IMG/VR virus record: IMGVR_UViG_3300044684_000361
Location: 1-64,000 of that record
DNA length: 64,000 bases
Direction: 5' to 3' (one strand)
Source: a virus
Shown here: piece after piece, positions 40,502 to 49,851 of the stretch
Numbering within the stretch: position 1 is the stretch's first letter
Layout: the number at the start of each line of letters is the position of its first letter
Notes under the pieces: model-generated
Databases searched by the model: none
Seen by the model: the letters and a program-made list of their open reading frames with translations, nothing else
Told to the model about the DNA's origin: nothing
Program-made: the position numbers and the translations under genes

Positions 40502-42159
40502 CAGAGCACCTGATGCCCAACAGTTCCAAGCGTGATGCCATGGGCGTTTGCATAGGCCGTCAGGACGTACCCGGTCGAGGGGTCCACCACGTTGCCCCTA
40601 TTGGCATACGAGTCCACGACATCACCACTCACATTCAGCGTGAGGTTGGTAGCGCCATAATGCGTGGCATCGTTCTCAACGCCATGTTCGCTGCAAATGA
40701 CGTTATTGATTGAGAAAAGCGTACATGTCTGCCCTGACGCTCCGCTCGCCCAGCGAGGCCCAACCACCGTGTTCCGATACTCCCATCCGGTCCAACTGGA
40801 GAAGCTCGCATTGCCGTATACCGTGGCAGAAGGGAAGGCTCCATTGTTCGGCCCGATGGTGTTGAACATCATGTTCCAACAGCTCTCGTTCTGATCTGGG
40901 TTGTCGCCCGAGCCGCCGTCATTTCCCTGGTACATCACCATACCACCGGTGCTTATCCCAGCTGCCGGAGATGTGAAGGTGCCTCCTTGTACCCAGGCAT
41001 GATTGGCGCGCACGCTGCCTTTGGAATTGTGGCCTTTGATGAAAATCCCGGACTGGATGTTCTTCGGATTCGAAAATCCAGTTATGGTGTTATTTTCCAC
41101 CACATAGGCACGCATGGAATAGGCAATCAGCCCCCCGCCTGACTGCATATTCTGCATGTTGGAGCAGGTGTTGTTTGTAAAGACAAAGTAGTTGTGCATG
41201 GTGCCCGTGGCGGCAGGGAAAACGCCTTGCCAGTTTGACCAGTTGCCGTTTGTGTTATATCCGTTCAGATTGGTGAACGTGCATTCGTAGTACAGCGCTC
41301 GGTCGCCGTAATGGAAAATGTGAAATTGATCGTGGTTGTTTCCCGAATTGACGGTCGCCCAGTTGGACGGACTGCCGTTGAAGGTGATGTTATGAGTGCA
41401 GCAGCCACCGCTTCCCACGCCACTTGAGCCGTTGAACAAGATCCAAATATCTGTGCCACTCCAGGCACCGGTGTAATCGATCGTGACGGACTCGCCCGGG
41501 TAACCTACCCAGACCTTTGCTCGGCTGGTCAGGTCGAAGATGGCCGAGAACACATTCATGGCATAGGTGCCATTGCGCAGGAATAGCTGCTTCCCTGAGG
41601 TGCTCGCCGCACTGAATCCGGAAAGAGTCTTCCACGGTGAACCGAAGGAGCCATTGTTGGCGTCGTTGCCATTGACGGCATCCAGCCAGACAAACTTGGT
41701 TACATCTGTCTTGTCCGCGACCACCAAGGTCCACGAGACGCTATATTGGCCAATGGGGTCGGCAGAGCCCGCTGTGCGGCCGAAGTCCTGCGTGGTGACC
41801 TGCACCGTGATGGTGTAGGTTCCGACCACCGGATTGGCCCAGCTCAGAATTCCGTAGTCAGGATCTCCGTAGTGCTGTCCGATGGACATCCCGGCAGGGC
41901 CTGAGATGAGCTGATATTGGAAAGGCCATGCTCCGTACCGCATCCGGATCGGAATCCGCCAAGGAACCCCACTGGGGGCCAGACGAGCCCGCTCCCAGGT
42001 ATTGGGGTTGCCACCTGCCAGGCCACCACTATCATTGTCCGGGCGCGGATGAACAATGTCCGGCACAGCAACAGACTGGACGTAATGGCCCGTCTGGAGT
42101 TGCCAGTTTGGCGGAGCGGCAGTGGGGGTGTAGCCCCGATAGGCGCCGAAAAAGCTCAT
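40501..42159 (-). CDS. Tailspike-like protein with parallel beta-helix
   Basis: The 552-residue protein has a first part that looks like an Ig/cadherin-type domain (SWANPVVGTYTITVQVTTQD). From about residue 160, VWLDAVNGNDANNGSFGSPW is a classic pectate-lyase-type lead-in to a right-handed beta-helix, with many Asn/Gly turns afterwards. Such proteins often cleave host polysaccharide. Catalytic residues are not recognisable by eye, so depolymerase activity is only likely. Confidence 0.68.
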   Translation of the reverse strand: MSFFGAYRGYTPTAAPPNWQLQTGHYVQSVAVPDIVHPRPDNDSGGLAGGNPNTWERARLAPSGVPWRIPIRMRYGAWPFQYQLISGPAGMSIGQHYGDPDYGILSWANPVVGTYTITVQVTTQDFGRTAGSADPIGQYSVSWTLVVADKTDVTKFVWLDAVNGNDANNGSFGSPWKTLSGFSAASTSGKQLFLRNGTYAMNVFSAIFDLTSRAKVWVGYPGESVTIDYTGAWSGTDIWILFNGSSGVGSGGCCTHNITFNGSPSNWATVNSGNNHDQFHIFHYGDRALYYECTFTNLNGYNTNGNWSNWQGVFPAATGTMHNYFVFTNNTCSNMQNMQSGGGLIAYSMRAYVVENNTITGFSNPKNIQSGIFIKGHNSKGSVRANHAWVQGGTFTSPAAGISTGGMVMYQGNDGGSGDNPDQNESCWNMMFNTIGPNNGAFPSATVYGNASFSSWTGWEYRNTVVGPRWASGASGQTCTLFSINNVICSEHGVENDATHYGATNLTLNVSGDVVDSYANRGNVVDPSTGYVLTAYANAHGITLGTVGHQVL

Positions 42160-42163
42160 TCGA

Positions 42164-42721
42164 TCAGGTGCAGTATGTCAACGAATACTGCTGACAGGTC
42201 AGGGAGCCGGTGGCCACGGTCTGCGTGAAGAAACAATCGATCACGTTGGAGACGGTGGAATCAAAGCCGGCGCCCACCACCACGCCGCCCGAGACCGGCA
42301 GAGCAAATACGCCGTTCCCACCGGCAGAACTGGCAGGCGAGCCAACCACAGCAGGGGATGTCCATGTGCCCTGGCCAATCATGGTGGCGTTGGTGGAGTT
42401 TCCGATCGAGCGCACGGTCAACTCGATATCCAAAAACCAGGGAACGTTGGTCTGGGCCGTGGTATTGAGGTTCATGGCCTGGGAGTCGAACACGACGGCT
42501 GAACCCACACGCACGTCAAAGCGTGCCGTGCCTGGGGTGGTGACCACACAGGAGATGATCCCAGCTGCGCGGATGTTGAAGCGATCACCGATCTTCAGGT
42601 AGTTAGCCGGGAAGGTGAACCGGGCCGCAGGAGGCAAATAGGAGGCAGCCGAGGCGGCCGTCAGGGCATTGCCCGCCACCTGCGCGGTGATCAGTGTTTG
42701 AGCCCAACTATTGGATGACAT
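42164..42721 (-). CDS. Structural protein
   Basis: The 185-residue beta-rich protein contains FDVRVGSAVVFDSQAMNLNT and ends GSLTCQQYSLTYCT. It is probably a fibre-associated or head-decoration protein. No recognisable family. Confidence 0.5.
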   Translation of the reverse strand: MSSNSWAQTLITAQVAGNALTAASAASYLPPAARFTFPANYLKIGDRFNIRAAGIISCVVTTPGTARFDVRVGSAVVFDSQAMNLNTTAQTNVPWFLDIELTVRSIGNSTNATMIGQGTWTSPAVVGSPASSAGGNGVFALPVSGGVVVGAGFDSTVSNVIDCFFTQTVATGSLTCQQYSLTYCT

Positions 42722-42733
42722 AGAGAGAGTTCC

Positions 42734-43432
42734 TTACCAGAGCTTGGCGACCATCGCGGAGATGGCAAACGAGGGGGTGATGTTGGTGGAAACCACCAGC
42801 GGGGTCTGCAGGATGATCACGCCCGCGCCCACCGAGCTGGTGTTGACGGGCGAGCCGTTGGCGGAAGTGGTCGAAAGGGTAACGGTGGTACCGGAGACCG
42901 TGCCCACAAAGTAGACCGTCCCTTCCGTGAAGCCGGAAGGGAGCGTGCCGGTCGCTGTGGGGTAAACCGAAACGCGGTTATTCACCGCGAAGGAGGAGTT
43001 CGGAACAGTCAGAACGCCTGGGGAGGCGGAAGTACAAGTGAACTCCAACGCGGGACCCGCACCCACTGGGCCTGATGCGAGAAGCGTGCCGGCGCCAGAA
43101 GAGGCCAATCCGATCCCAAAGTGAGTGATCGTGTCGCCTGTGACTCCGCATTGGGGAAAATTGACTGCCGCTGCGTTAGAAACGGTGGCCGGCGAAGTGC
43201 CCGAGACGTTGAACCCACCCGTGGTCCGGGCTACCGCAACCCGTGCATAGTTGGTGTAGGCTGTCTCGTTGGTCGATTGAGTGCCCGCTTCACCCGGATC
43301 AGCATTGTGAAGCGAGATATATAGGCTGGTGGCGGGAGAAGTCGCGGTGTTATCAGCGATATTCGCCCAGTTCACGGCCTGAAACATCAGCTTCAGGACG
43401 TTGGATTGTGTGCCGTTGGCAAAACTCGCCAT
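42734..43432 (-). CDS. Phage tail fibre protein of the Gp80-like family
   Basis: The 232-residue protein contains SLYISLHNADPGEAGTQSTN (about 37-56) and YTNYARVAVARTTGGF (about 60-75), followed by HFGIGLASSGAGTLLASG. This is a recognisable signature of a small phage tail fibre group. The second half has a VSVYPTATGTLPSGFTEGTV block seen in other viral surface proteins. Confidence 0.7.
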   Translation of the reverse strand: MASFANGTQSNVLKLMFQAVNWANIADNTATSPATSLYISLHNADPGEAGTQSTNETAYTNYARVAVARTTGGFNVSGTSPATVSNAAAVNFPQCGVTGDTITHFGIGLASSGAGTLLASGPVGAGPALEFTCTSASPGVLTVPNSSFAVNNRVSVYPTATGTLPSGFTEGTVYFVGTVSGTTVTLSTTSANGSPVNTSSVGAGVIILQTPLVVSTNITPSFAISAMVAKLW

Positions 43433-43493
43433 GCAGGGTGACTCCGTAAGGAACCGAAGTGGCGTAGGCCCTGCATGGGGCAGCCATAAAGAT

Positions 43494-43508
43494 GCGGTAC
43501 TGTACCGC
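43494..43508. other. Perfect palindrome in a structural-gene gap
   Basis: GCGGTAC-T-GTACCGC lies in the only clear gap in this block (43433-43507, 75 bases). It may be a regulatory site or a small hairpin affecting late transcription. Nothing else was seen in the gap. Confidence 0.35.
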
Positions 43509-43825
43509 TATAGCCCGGCGTTCGTCGATAGGGCGTTATTGACGCCAATCGCCCATTCCTGCCAGGTCTTCCCAGTCGGATCAGGGAGATTGAATGGCAG
43601 CAGCTGCGGCTCCTGCATCACCCGTGTGGCCCAGGCATGGAAACCGTCCTCACCGAGGAGAAAAGGCAGCGCTACCGTATGAGAGATGACATAGACGAAG
43701 GCTGCGGCCCAACTCATCAGGTCCATCCCGTTGGGATTGACGATGTCAGCCTGAAAGGTTGCCCCATAGGGGCCGGTAAGCCCGCCGAGGACTGTTGAAC
43801 TAGAAGCGAGTATCCCCGAGGACAC
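43508..43825 (-). CDS. Hypothetical structural-region protein
   Basis: The 105-residue protein has a hydrophobic central segment (MSWAAAFVYVISHTVALPFL, about 35-54) and a Trp-rich C-terminus. It could be membrane associated or a tail assembly protein. No family is recognised. Confidence 0.5.
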   Translation of the reverse strand: MSSGILASSSTVLGGLTGPYGATFQADIVNPNGMDLMSWAAAFVYVISHTVALPFLLGEDGFHAWATRVMQEPQLLPFNLPDPTGKTWQEWAIGVNNALSTNAGL

Positions 43826-44587
43826 TTAACACTTGCCGCCCTTCTTCATCGGCGTGCCAACCATGGAGCCCATCTGACCGCCCATCCCGCGAGGTTTCAT
43901 CGGCTGCTGACCCATTGCGGCCGTGCCAGCCTGGGGTAGCCCAGGAATGCCTGGCTGAGGGCGGCCCATACTCTTGCCTCCCGTCATCCCAGGCGCATGG
44001 CGGATACGCTTCATCCCGAGCACCGGGGCCCGAGGCATCCCCGTTGGCCGGGCAATCCCGCCCACGGCGAAATGCTTATGCCCGTGCTTACCATGAGGCG
44101 GGGCCAGATGGTGATCCTTTCCATGGGCTCCGGACTTGTGACCGTGTTGAGGATGATGGATGCCCATGCCATGGGGATGGCTTTCAATCCGATGCCCGGG
44201 CTTGAAGTGGTTGTGAACCGGGCCACCTTTGGCCTTATGGACCTTGCCGCCTCGGCGAGCCTCCATATGTTCGTGGGCCTCGTGGTCCGAATGAGAATAG
44301 CCAGTCTGGCTCTCATGCGGCTCTGAGTCCTCACTAATGAACCCACCCTTGGCATATGCCAGATGGTTTCCCGCAGCTTTGATGTTGAGGTCAGGACCCT
44401 TGGCACCAACTGTTGGAGTGGGGATCTTGGCGGCCGGGAAAGACCGCCCAGGTGGCTTGACTTCGCCGCCCTTGGCAAACTTCGGCTTGTGGCGACTGTA
44501 ACCGGATACGTGGGTCGTGCCCTTGGATACAGAACCATGGAAGCCATGCTCGGGCAGGAAGTCCCAACCGGATCGCATCTTACCCAT
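43826..44587 (-). CDS. His/Gly/Lys-rich virion protein
   Basis: The 253-residue, very basic protein has dense histidines (for example HPHGMGIHHPQHGHKSGAHG and HGKHGHKHF, about 137-180) and a Met/Gly/Pro-rich C-terminus ending KKGGKC. Short motifs of the form [FY]A-x-GG-x-[IV] (FAKGGEV, YAKGGFI, FAVGGIA) are shared with other virion proteins. The histidines could bind metal or DNA. No known family. Confidence 0.6.
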   Translation of the reverse strand: MGKMRSGWDFLPEHGFHGSVSKGTTHVSGYSRHKPKFAKGGEVKPPGRSFPAAKIPTPTVGAKGPDLNIKAAGNHLAYAKGGFISEDSEPHESQTGYSHSDHEAHEHMEARRGGKVHKAKGGPVHNHFKPGHRIESHPHGMGIHHPQHGHKSGAHGKDHHLAPPHGKHGHKHFAVGGIARPTGMPRAPVLGMKRIRHAPGMTGGKSMGRPQPGIPGLPQAGTAAMGQQPMKPRGMGGQMGSMVGTPMKKGGKC

Positions 44588-44590
44588 ATG

Positions 44591-44911
44591 TCAAACTCCC
44601 AAGGCGCTGCTGGTAACGATTTCCAGGGACAGCGTACCGGTGCCCGAGGAATAGGTCACGTTCAACGCGGTAGCCGGCACGTTGACCAGTGATCCTTGTT
44701 GGCTGGTGGTGGCGGCAGCGAAGTTGCTTCCTACCGCAAAGAAGTTTGTCGGTGCCGAAGCCGCGTATGGATCATCCAATGTCTGCGTGATGGTGTAGGT
44801 GACTGTCCCTGAGACCACCGCATTGATAGCCACGTTGATAGGACCGGCACGCCAATCCAGCGGAACCAGTTGGCTACCTGCCGCCGACAATGTAAAGCGC
44901 ACCGGGCGCAT
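44591..44911 (-). CDS. Small structural protein
   Basis: The 106-residue beta-rich protein contains GPINVAINAVVSGTVTYTIT and a Gly/Ser/Leu-rich end. A virion decoration protein is plausible from position next to the capsid genes. Confidence 0.55.
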   Translation of the reverse strand: MRPVRFTLSAAGSQLVPLDWRAGPINVAINAVVSGTVTYTITQTLDDPYAASAPTNFFAVGSNFAAATTSQQGSLVNVPATALNVTYSSGTGTLSLEIVTSSALGV

Positions 44912-44922
44912 TCAAAGCTCCC

Positions 44923-46251
44923 TTAGAACTGGGTATTACCGAACACCAGATGAGGCGTGAGGTTGGTGGCCTGCGACCAGTTGTACTGCGACGGATTCAC
45001 CGCGATGTAAACGCGCGTGGTGCCATTGGCAGCCGCCTGGAGCGCATAGGTGCCTCGAACATCACCCGTGGTTGCCGTGGTGGGCCAGGTCAGGTCTGCC
45101 TTGGTGAAGCCCGTATTGGCACCCACCTGGGCATCTGCTACTGCCACGTTCAGATACGAAAAGGTATCCGTACGGATGTTCAATCCAACTACCCCGTTGG
45201 AGGTGGCCTGGGTTCCAATGCTCACGTTACCCACCAAGCTGGCCGCGCCCGTAACGGCGGACTTGATGGCCTTGAAGGCCTTCTTGCCCGCCACAGCGGT
45301 AGTGCCGTTCAAGGTGATGGTCTCGGTCATCGGAATGCCGTAGACGTCCCATCCAGAAACCGTCACGGTCACCGTGGTATCACCCGCGTTGGAGCTGACA
45401 TAGGACAGCACACGCGAGATGCCTTGGCGAGGATCGAACAAGAGCGTCGCGCCATCCACCTGATACGGCCAGTACGCGATGCCCACGGCGGGTCCGTAAG
45501 GGTTGGCATTGCCGATACCCCCATTGGTCACAGCCGATTGTGCCGCCGCATTGATGTACAGATAGTGGTTGGCGTAATCGATCGCCAGGATCTGAGCGAT
45601 CAGAGGGGCCGTGCCGCCCGCATTGCCGGCATTCGCGACAATGATGTACTGCCCGGGGACGAACATGGTCTCCGGCTGCACATGGTTGGTGGTCTGTAGC
45701 TGAACGATCTGATTCTTATTGACCGTCTGCCCCGCATACTGGTTCGGCACCACCCCGTAACCCGGACCCGTCGTGGTGGAGAGCGTGACCGTCGAGGAGG
45801 TGAAGGTCGTTCCCGCACACATTCCAAAGTCCAAAGTGAGACCTGCGGTCACCACGTTGGAGGCTAGTATCTGTGGAGGGGTGAAGTATCGATTGCCGTA
45901 GACATCCGTTGTCAACGTCCAAGGCGCGATAGGAACGTTCGAGACAGCCGACTGTACCGTACCAGTCGCCAGGGTAAGGGACGTACCGGCAGCACCTCCC
46001 GCGCCCTGGGCGTTCACGATGTTGTTCGTGGCCGAGGCGGTTGGGAAGCCATCAACCGTGCAGATGAAATCACTCGCGTTCAGCGCGTAGAAGCGATTGG
46101 GGAAAGCGCCCTGGGCGATGACAAAGCGATCATCCACGACAGCCGTGCCGTCATTGAAGGCACTGGGCCCGGACTCGTAGTCACGGTTTTGGATCGGGCT
46201 TTGGTTCCCGATCGCGACCAGCGGGCCGGGAACTACTGTTGGACCTGCCAT
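44923..46251 (-). CDS. Large beta-rich structural protein near the capsid genes
   Basis: The 442-residue protein has AGGAG before its ATG. It is rich in Val, Thr, Gly and Asn, with turns such as YVSSNAGDTTVTVTVSGWDV. It sits between the small proteins and the capsid gene and may be a head fibre, decoration or tail-sheath-like protein. No family is recognised. Confidence 0.55.
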   Translation of the reverse strand: MAGPTVVPGPLVAIGNQSPIQNRDYESGPSAFNDGTAVVDDRFVIAQGAFPNRFYALNASDFICTVDGFPTASATNNIVNAQGAGGAAGTSLTLATGTVQSAVSNVPIAPWTLTTDVYGNRYFTPPQILASNVVTAGLTLDFGMCAGTTFTSSTVTLSTTTGPGYGVVPNQYAGQTVNKNQIVQLQTTNHVQPETMFVPGQYIIVANAGNAGGTAPLIAQILAIDYANHYLYINAAAQSAVTNGGIGNANPYGPAVGIAYWPYQVDGATLLFDPRQGISRVLSYVSSNAGDTTVTVTVSGWDVYGIPMTETITLNGTTAVAGKKAFKAIKSAVTGAASLVGNVSIGTQATSNGVVGLNIRTDTFSYLNVAVADAQVGANTGFTKADLTWPTTATTGDVRGTYALQAAANGTTRVYIAVNPSQYNWSQATNLTPHLVFGNTQF

Positions 46252-46263
46252 TCGGGTCTCCTG

Positions 46264-47193
46264 TTAAAGGCCCGGCGTGCCCCAAAGAGCGCGCGGGTCG
46301 GTCCAAGAGTGAGGAGCATAGCGCTCGCCCAACTTGTACCGGGCGGAATCGGTCTCGAAGTCGCCCTCCATGGAGCGCTCCACACCACGGCGACGAACCA
46401 TCTGAAGGCCCATCTTCACCGTCTCCTTGCTCGCCAGGATGAACCAGGCAGTGTTGGAGGTGAGACGCGCCAGATTGGCTTGGCCGCCCTTGAGCAGACC
46501 CATGGCCGGCACCGGGTTGATGTCATTCACCATTGCGCCGGTACGCAGGACGCTCTTGAGCAGCACCTCACCCTGCAAGAGGTTCGAGGGGCTCAGGACG
46601 AGCTTGTAAGGCTCTACGCGGATTTTGCGGCCCGTGGAGTCCACCGCCGAGCGCATTTGGATCAGTAGCTGTTCCAAGGAGGTCTGGGACAGGGCCGCTG
46701 CCGAGGCCAGCTGGTTGGAGAATGTCAAACCGCCGTAGATCGGGTGCGCGGTATTGATAAGCGAGACGCCGTCGCCGCCGACATACGCGGAGTTGAAGGC
46801 GCGGTTGATCGCGTTCGCTCCCAGCAGCTCTTGAGTCTCGATCAGGGACTGGGTGGCATGCTCGGCGAAGATCTTGCCGATGCGGATATGATCACCGTCC
46901 TCAGCCAGGACTTTGGTGATGGCGAAGGCCATGCCATAGACCTTGTAGACGTATCGCTGAATGAACAGCGTACCGCCTTGCTGGTAGACATACGGCTGGC
47001 CGTCCGGGACTTCCGGAGCTGCCGTGAAGCCAAACAGCATCGGCTCCTCGTGATAGGCGCGGGCGGTGCCCTTCACTTCCGTGAAGACCTCCTCCCACTC
47101 GTTCTTACGCTGGAGCATGACGCCGTCATGGACCTTATTCAGGATCGGCTCGACAACCGCCTTAAGGTCTGAACTCCGAATTGGTGCGGCCAT
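46264..47193 (-). CDS. Major capsid protein
   Basis: The 309-residue protein has CGGAG upstream. Its pattern fits HK97-fold major heads of podovirus-like phages: an N-terminal arm with PILNKVHDGVMLQRKNEWEE, a beta-rich P-domain (QPYVYQQGGTLFIQRYVYKV), a helical spine (SLEQLLIQMRSAVDSTGRK) and a C-terminal domain ending with WTDPRALWGTPGL. Position after a scaffold-like gene and before the decoration genes supports it. Confidence 0.72.
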   Translation of the reverse strand: MAAPIRSSDLKAVVEPILNKVHDGVMLQRKNEWEEVFTEVKGTARAYHEEPMLFGFTAAPEVPDGQPYVYQQGGTLFIQRYVYKVYGMAFAITKVLAEDGDHIRIGKIFAEHATQSLIETQELLGANAINRAFNSAYVGGDGVSLINTAHPIYGGLTFSNQLASAAALSQTSLEQLLIQMRSAVDSTGRKIRVEPYKLVLSPSNLLQGEVLLKSVLRTGAMVNDINPVPAMGLLKGGQANLARLTSNTAWFILASKETVKMGLQMVRRRGVERSMEGDFETDSARYKLGERYAPHSWTDPRALWGTPGL

Positions 47194-47208
47194 TTACAGC
47201 TACTCCGA

Positions 47209-47988
47209 TTAGATAGCAACCATGGATCGGCCAACTTGACTGAAGGCGATCTTGACGTAGAGATCCGGGAAGGCATCCATGACATTGCCTACCGGGCTGG
47301 AGAAGTCCGGCGCCTGGACCACCATGAGCTGGCCCTGGTTACCCGCCGAGTTGAGCAAGCTGATCGCCAGGCGCTGGGCACTTTGGCCAACGGGGACCGC
47401 GTTACCGGCCGGGTTGCCACCAACGCCCAGATCCGCTGCGTTCAGGTTGAACTGCAGGCCCGTGAGGGCCGGGAAGTTGGTCGTGGTCAGGCCCGAAATG
47501 GTACTGACTGCCGCATCCGCCTGGATCTGATACACGTTCTCCGGATCGTCCCAGACATAGGCGATCGTGTAGGTCCCAGGGTAGGTTTGCTGGCCCGAAG
47601 TCCAGAACTTCGAGTATTGCCGGCGACCATTGAGATCGGTGTATTCGACGCCTGCGAAGGAGCCCAGGAGCTTGCAGAAGCCGTTACCAGCGGCCGACCC
47701 CGAGTTGTTACCACCCGAGGTCATCTGGGCGGGCAACAGAACCAGCTGGTTAGTGGCCACCGTGGCACCGACTGCGACCGATACGGCAGTGCCCGCAGTG
47801 CCCGCAGACTGGAAGGTCGGAACGGAGACCGTGGTGGAGTTGGCACCACGCGCCAACAGCACAGGGGAGCCGTAATAGATGGCCGGAGTCTGTCCTGAGA
47901 GCAGGACGTTCTCATATTGGTTGGAACGCGCCTGACCGCTCGGGTGCCACCGCGCCAGCAAGCCATAAGGGGTCTGAGTCGATGCCAT
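47209..47988 (-). CDS. Capsid-associated structural protein
   Basis: The 259-residue protein begins with MASTQTPYGLLARWHPSGQA, a start shared by phage capsid-associated proteins. It then becomes beta-rich, with strands such as VYQIQADAAVSTISG and LMVVQAPDFSSPVGNV. It is probably a decoration or minor capsid protein, next to the major capsid gene. Confidence 0.55.
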   Translation of the reverse strand: MASTQTPYGLLARWHPSGQARSNQYENVLLSGQTPAIYYGSPVLLARGANSTTVSVPTFQSAGTAGTAVSVAVGATVATNQLVLLPAQMTSGGNNSGSAAGNGFCKLLGSFAGVEYTDLNGRRQYSKFWTSGQQTYPGTYTIAYVWDDPENVYQIQADAAVSTISGLTTTNFPALTGLQFNLNAADLGVGGNPAGNAVPVGQSAQRLAISLLNSAGNQGQLMVVQAPDFSSPVGNVMDAFPDLYVKIAFSQVGRSMVAI

Positions 47989-47994
47989 TTGAGG

Positions 47995-48576
47995 TTACTC
48001 GAAGGTTGGTTCGCGGCGCTGCCGCGCGTTGATGAACTCACTCGTACCATCGCCCAGGTAGACAGCTGCCCCGCCTTCGCGGGCTGTCTCTTGGATGTAC
48101 CGGGCCGTCTCGCGTACGCGCTCCTCTTGCTCGTAGGGACGCTCGTGGTGCGCGATCTTCATGTATTCCTGATAGAGATCGATCGGGAGCTTGAACAACA
48201 CCATCTCCTTATGGCCGATGCAGCCAGCGAACTGGCCTGAATCGATGGTGATGTGCTGCATTCCCGGCATCTCCTCCGGAGTCACTCGCTCGTATCCCAT
48301 GGCCTCGCGATGGGCGATCGGGTCGTATTGGTTGGTTGTGGATAACCAGCAACAGTGATAGCCCGGGATCTCCGGAGGTTGCGGAAGAACGTTGTTGAAC
48401 ATCTCGGTGCGAAAGCGCGCAATCATCTCGGCCTTGGAGAGGCCGCGCGCATCGGAATGCGTCTTGCGGGCTTCTGCGGCTTTGGTCTGATCATGACGCT
48501 CGTTGGTTCGCCCGAGCCGCTGGCTCTCGATCAGCCGCTCGCTAGCGTCAGTGGTATCGATGGTGTTCTTGGCCAT
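47995..48576 (-). CDS. Hypothetical head-assembly protein
   Basis: The 193-residue helical, charged protein contains YHCCWLSTTNQYDPIAHREA (about 73-92) and AGCIGHKEMVLFKLPIDLYQ. It lies between the scaffold-like and capsid-associated genes and overlaps the scaffold gene by 1 base. A role in capsid assembly is inferred. Confidence 0.55.
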   Translation of the reverse strand: MAKNTIDTTDASERLIESQRLGRTNERHDQTKAAEARKTHSDARGLSKAEMIARFRTEMFNNVLPQPPEIPGYHCCWLSTTNQYDPIAHREAMGYERVTPEEMPGMQHITIDSGQFAGCIGHKEMVLFKLPIDLYQEYMKIAHHERPYEQEERVRETARYIQETAREGGAAVYLGDGTSEFINARQRREPTFE

Positions 48577-49748
48577 TAGTTGGCTCCATTCGCACGGTTG
48601 TGTTGTCGGAAGTACTTGATCAGCTCATCGCGCTCTTTCTTGTCAGCCGCATTGAGGTTGTTTCCCCATAGGCCCTCTTCTTTCAGATGGGCCACCTGCG
48701 CTGGTAGAAGGTCGTGATGAGCACTTCCACTTGCATTCGCTTGCCGGCCGGAGCCAGCCACAGCAGGACCACGGGCAGTACGCTGGGCCTGCGGGGCCTG
48801 GCGCTGCGGAGGAGCCTGTTTGTGTTGCGTTTGCTGAACCGTTTCCACTTCGTCACCATCGCCCAGATCGACATCGTCTTCACCGAACAGGTGCGGGAGG
48901 GCGGAACGTCCGCGCCTGTCGAGTTCTTGCCAATACTCCGGCTCGTTGGGGGTGAACCGGGCTTCGGCCTGCATCGCCAGATCTATCGCGTGATAGACGG
49001 CGGTTTCTCGGTTTGCGGGCGAGCCATCCTGGCGGAATTGGAGCCAGGGCTTGTTTGCCTTGAACTGAGTTGCGAGTTGATTGATCTCAGCCTGCCCAGG
49101 AAGAGGGCGTTGCTGTGGTCGCTGGGGCTGGGATGCCCGGGCATTGATCGCGGCTTGGACGCGACCTTTTTCCGATTCCAGTACCGTCTTGCGTGACAGC
49201 GCCTGTTCTCGGATCAACCTTGCTTGCCGGAGAGCCTCCTGATCGCCCTGGGTAAGGGCCTGGGTCTCCAGGCTTAGAGCTTGGTCAGCATCATTCTGGT
49301 ATTCGGCAATGCGTCCGTCAATAGTCAGAAGTCGAGTTTCGAGTGCAGTTCCCTCGACAGCGGCCAATCGCTGGAGGATTTCGAAGTTCTGCTCCAGAGC
49401 AAAATCCCGCTCTTCCCGGAGACGCCGGGCAGCTCTACGATATTGATCCTGCCGTTGTTTGCGGGTCTTCTTGCCATCATGACGGTGATGTTCGTCCTTT
49501 CCTTGGCCCTGGGAGCCCTCTCCCTCCTCATCCAGATCTGCCTCGCCGCCTTCAGCCAGCCGCGCCTCGTGGACTTTCTTCGTGGCGCCTTCGCCATCTT
49601 TGGTGGCGCCTTCGTCCTCGTGGGAACCTCCACCATCCTCACCTTGGTGTTGAAGGCTCTCGTTGCCCTCTTCACCTAGAGCCTGATCGAATACCAGATC
49701 CTCGTCATCGCCAGCCCCTTCTTGTGGGGCGGCTCGTGCAGTTGCCAT
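48576..49748 (-). CDS. Scaffolding-like protein
   Basis: The 390-residue protein has an acidic, low-complexity N-terminal third (E/D/G-rich, residues 10-85), a long helical middle (RRAARRLREERDFALEQNFE onward) and a Gln/Pro-rich part before a basic helical C-terminus (KKERDELIKYFRQHNRA). This acid, helix and basic-tail plan fits scaffolding proteins. It lies between capsid and portal genes. Confidence 0.68.
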   Translation of the reverse strand: MATARAAPQEGAGDDEDLVFDQALGEEGNESLQHQGEDGGGSHEDEGATKDGEGATKKVHEARLAEGGEADLDEEGEGSQGQGKDEHHRHDGKKTRKQRQDQYRRAARRLREERDFALEQNFEILQRLAAVEGTALETRLLTIDGRIAEYQNDADQALSLETQALTQGDQEALRQARLIREQALSRKTVLESEKGRVQAAINARASQPQRPQQRPLPGQAEINQLATQFKANKPWLQFRQDGSPANRETAVYHAIDLAMQAEARFTPNEPEYWQELDRRGRSALPHLFGEDDVDLGDGDEVETVQQTQHKQAPPQRQAPQAQRTARGPAVAGSGRQANASGSAHHDLLPAQVAHLKEEGLWGNNLNAADKKERDELIKYFRQHNRANGAN

Positions 49749-49818
49749 GACTCATTCCCGTGGTTGATAATGTTGCCGCGCGAGCAGCTCATCAAACCCC
49801 TGAGATGAGTGAAGCGAG

Positions 49819-49847
49819 AAAGGCGGCCCATCCCCTGGGTCGCCTTT
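49819..49847. terminator. Hairpin terminator in the late operon
   Basis: An 11-base arm at 49819-49829 pairs with 49837-49847 with one internal mismatch (AAAGGCG-x-CCC). On the + strand it is followed by TCTTTT. It lies in the 103-base gap before the scaffold-like gene and may partly separate the portal-side genes from the capsid genes. It could act in either direction. Confidence 0.55.
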
Positions 49848-49851
49848 TCTT

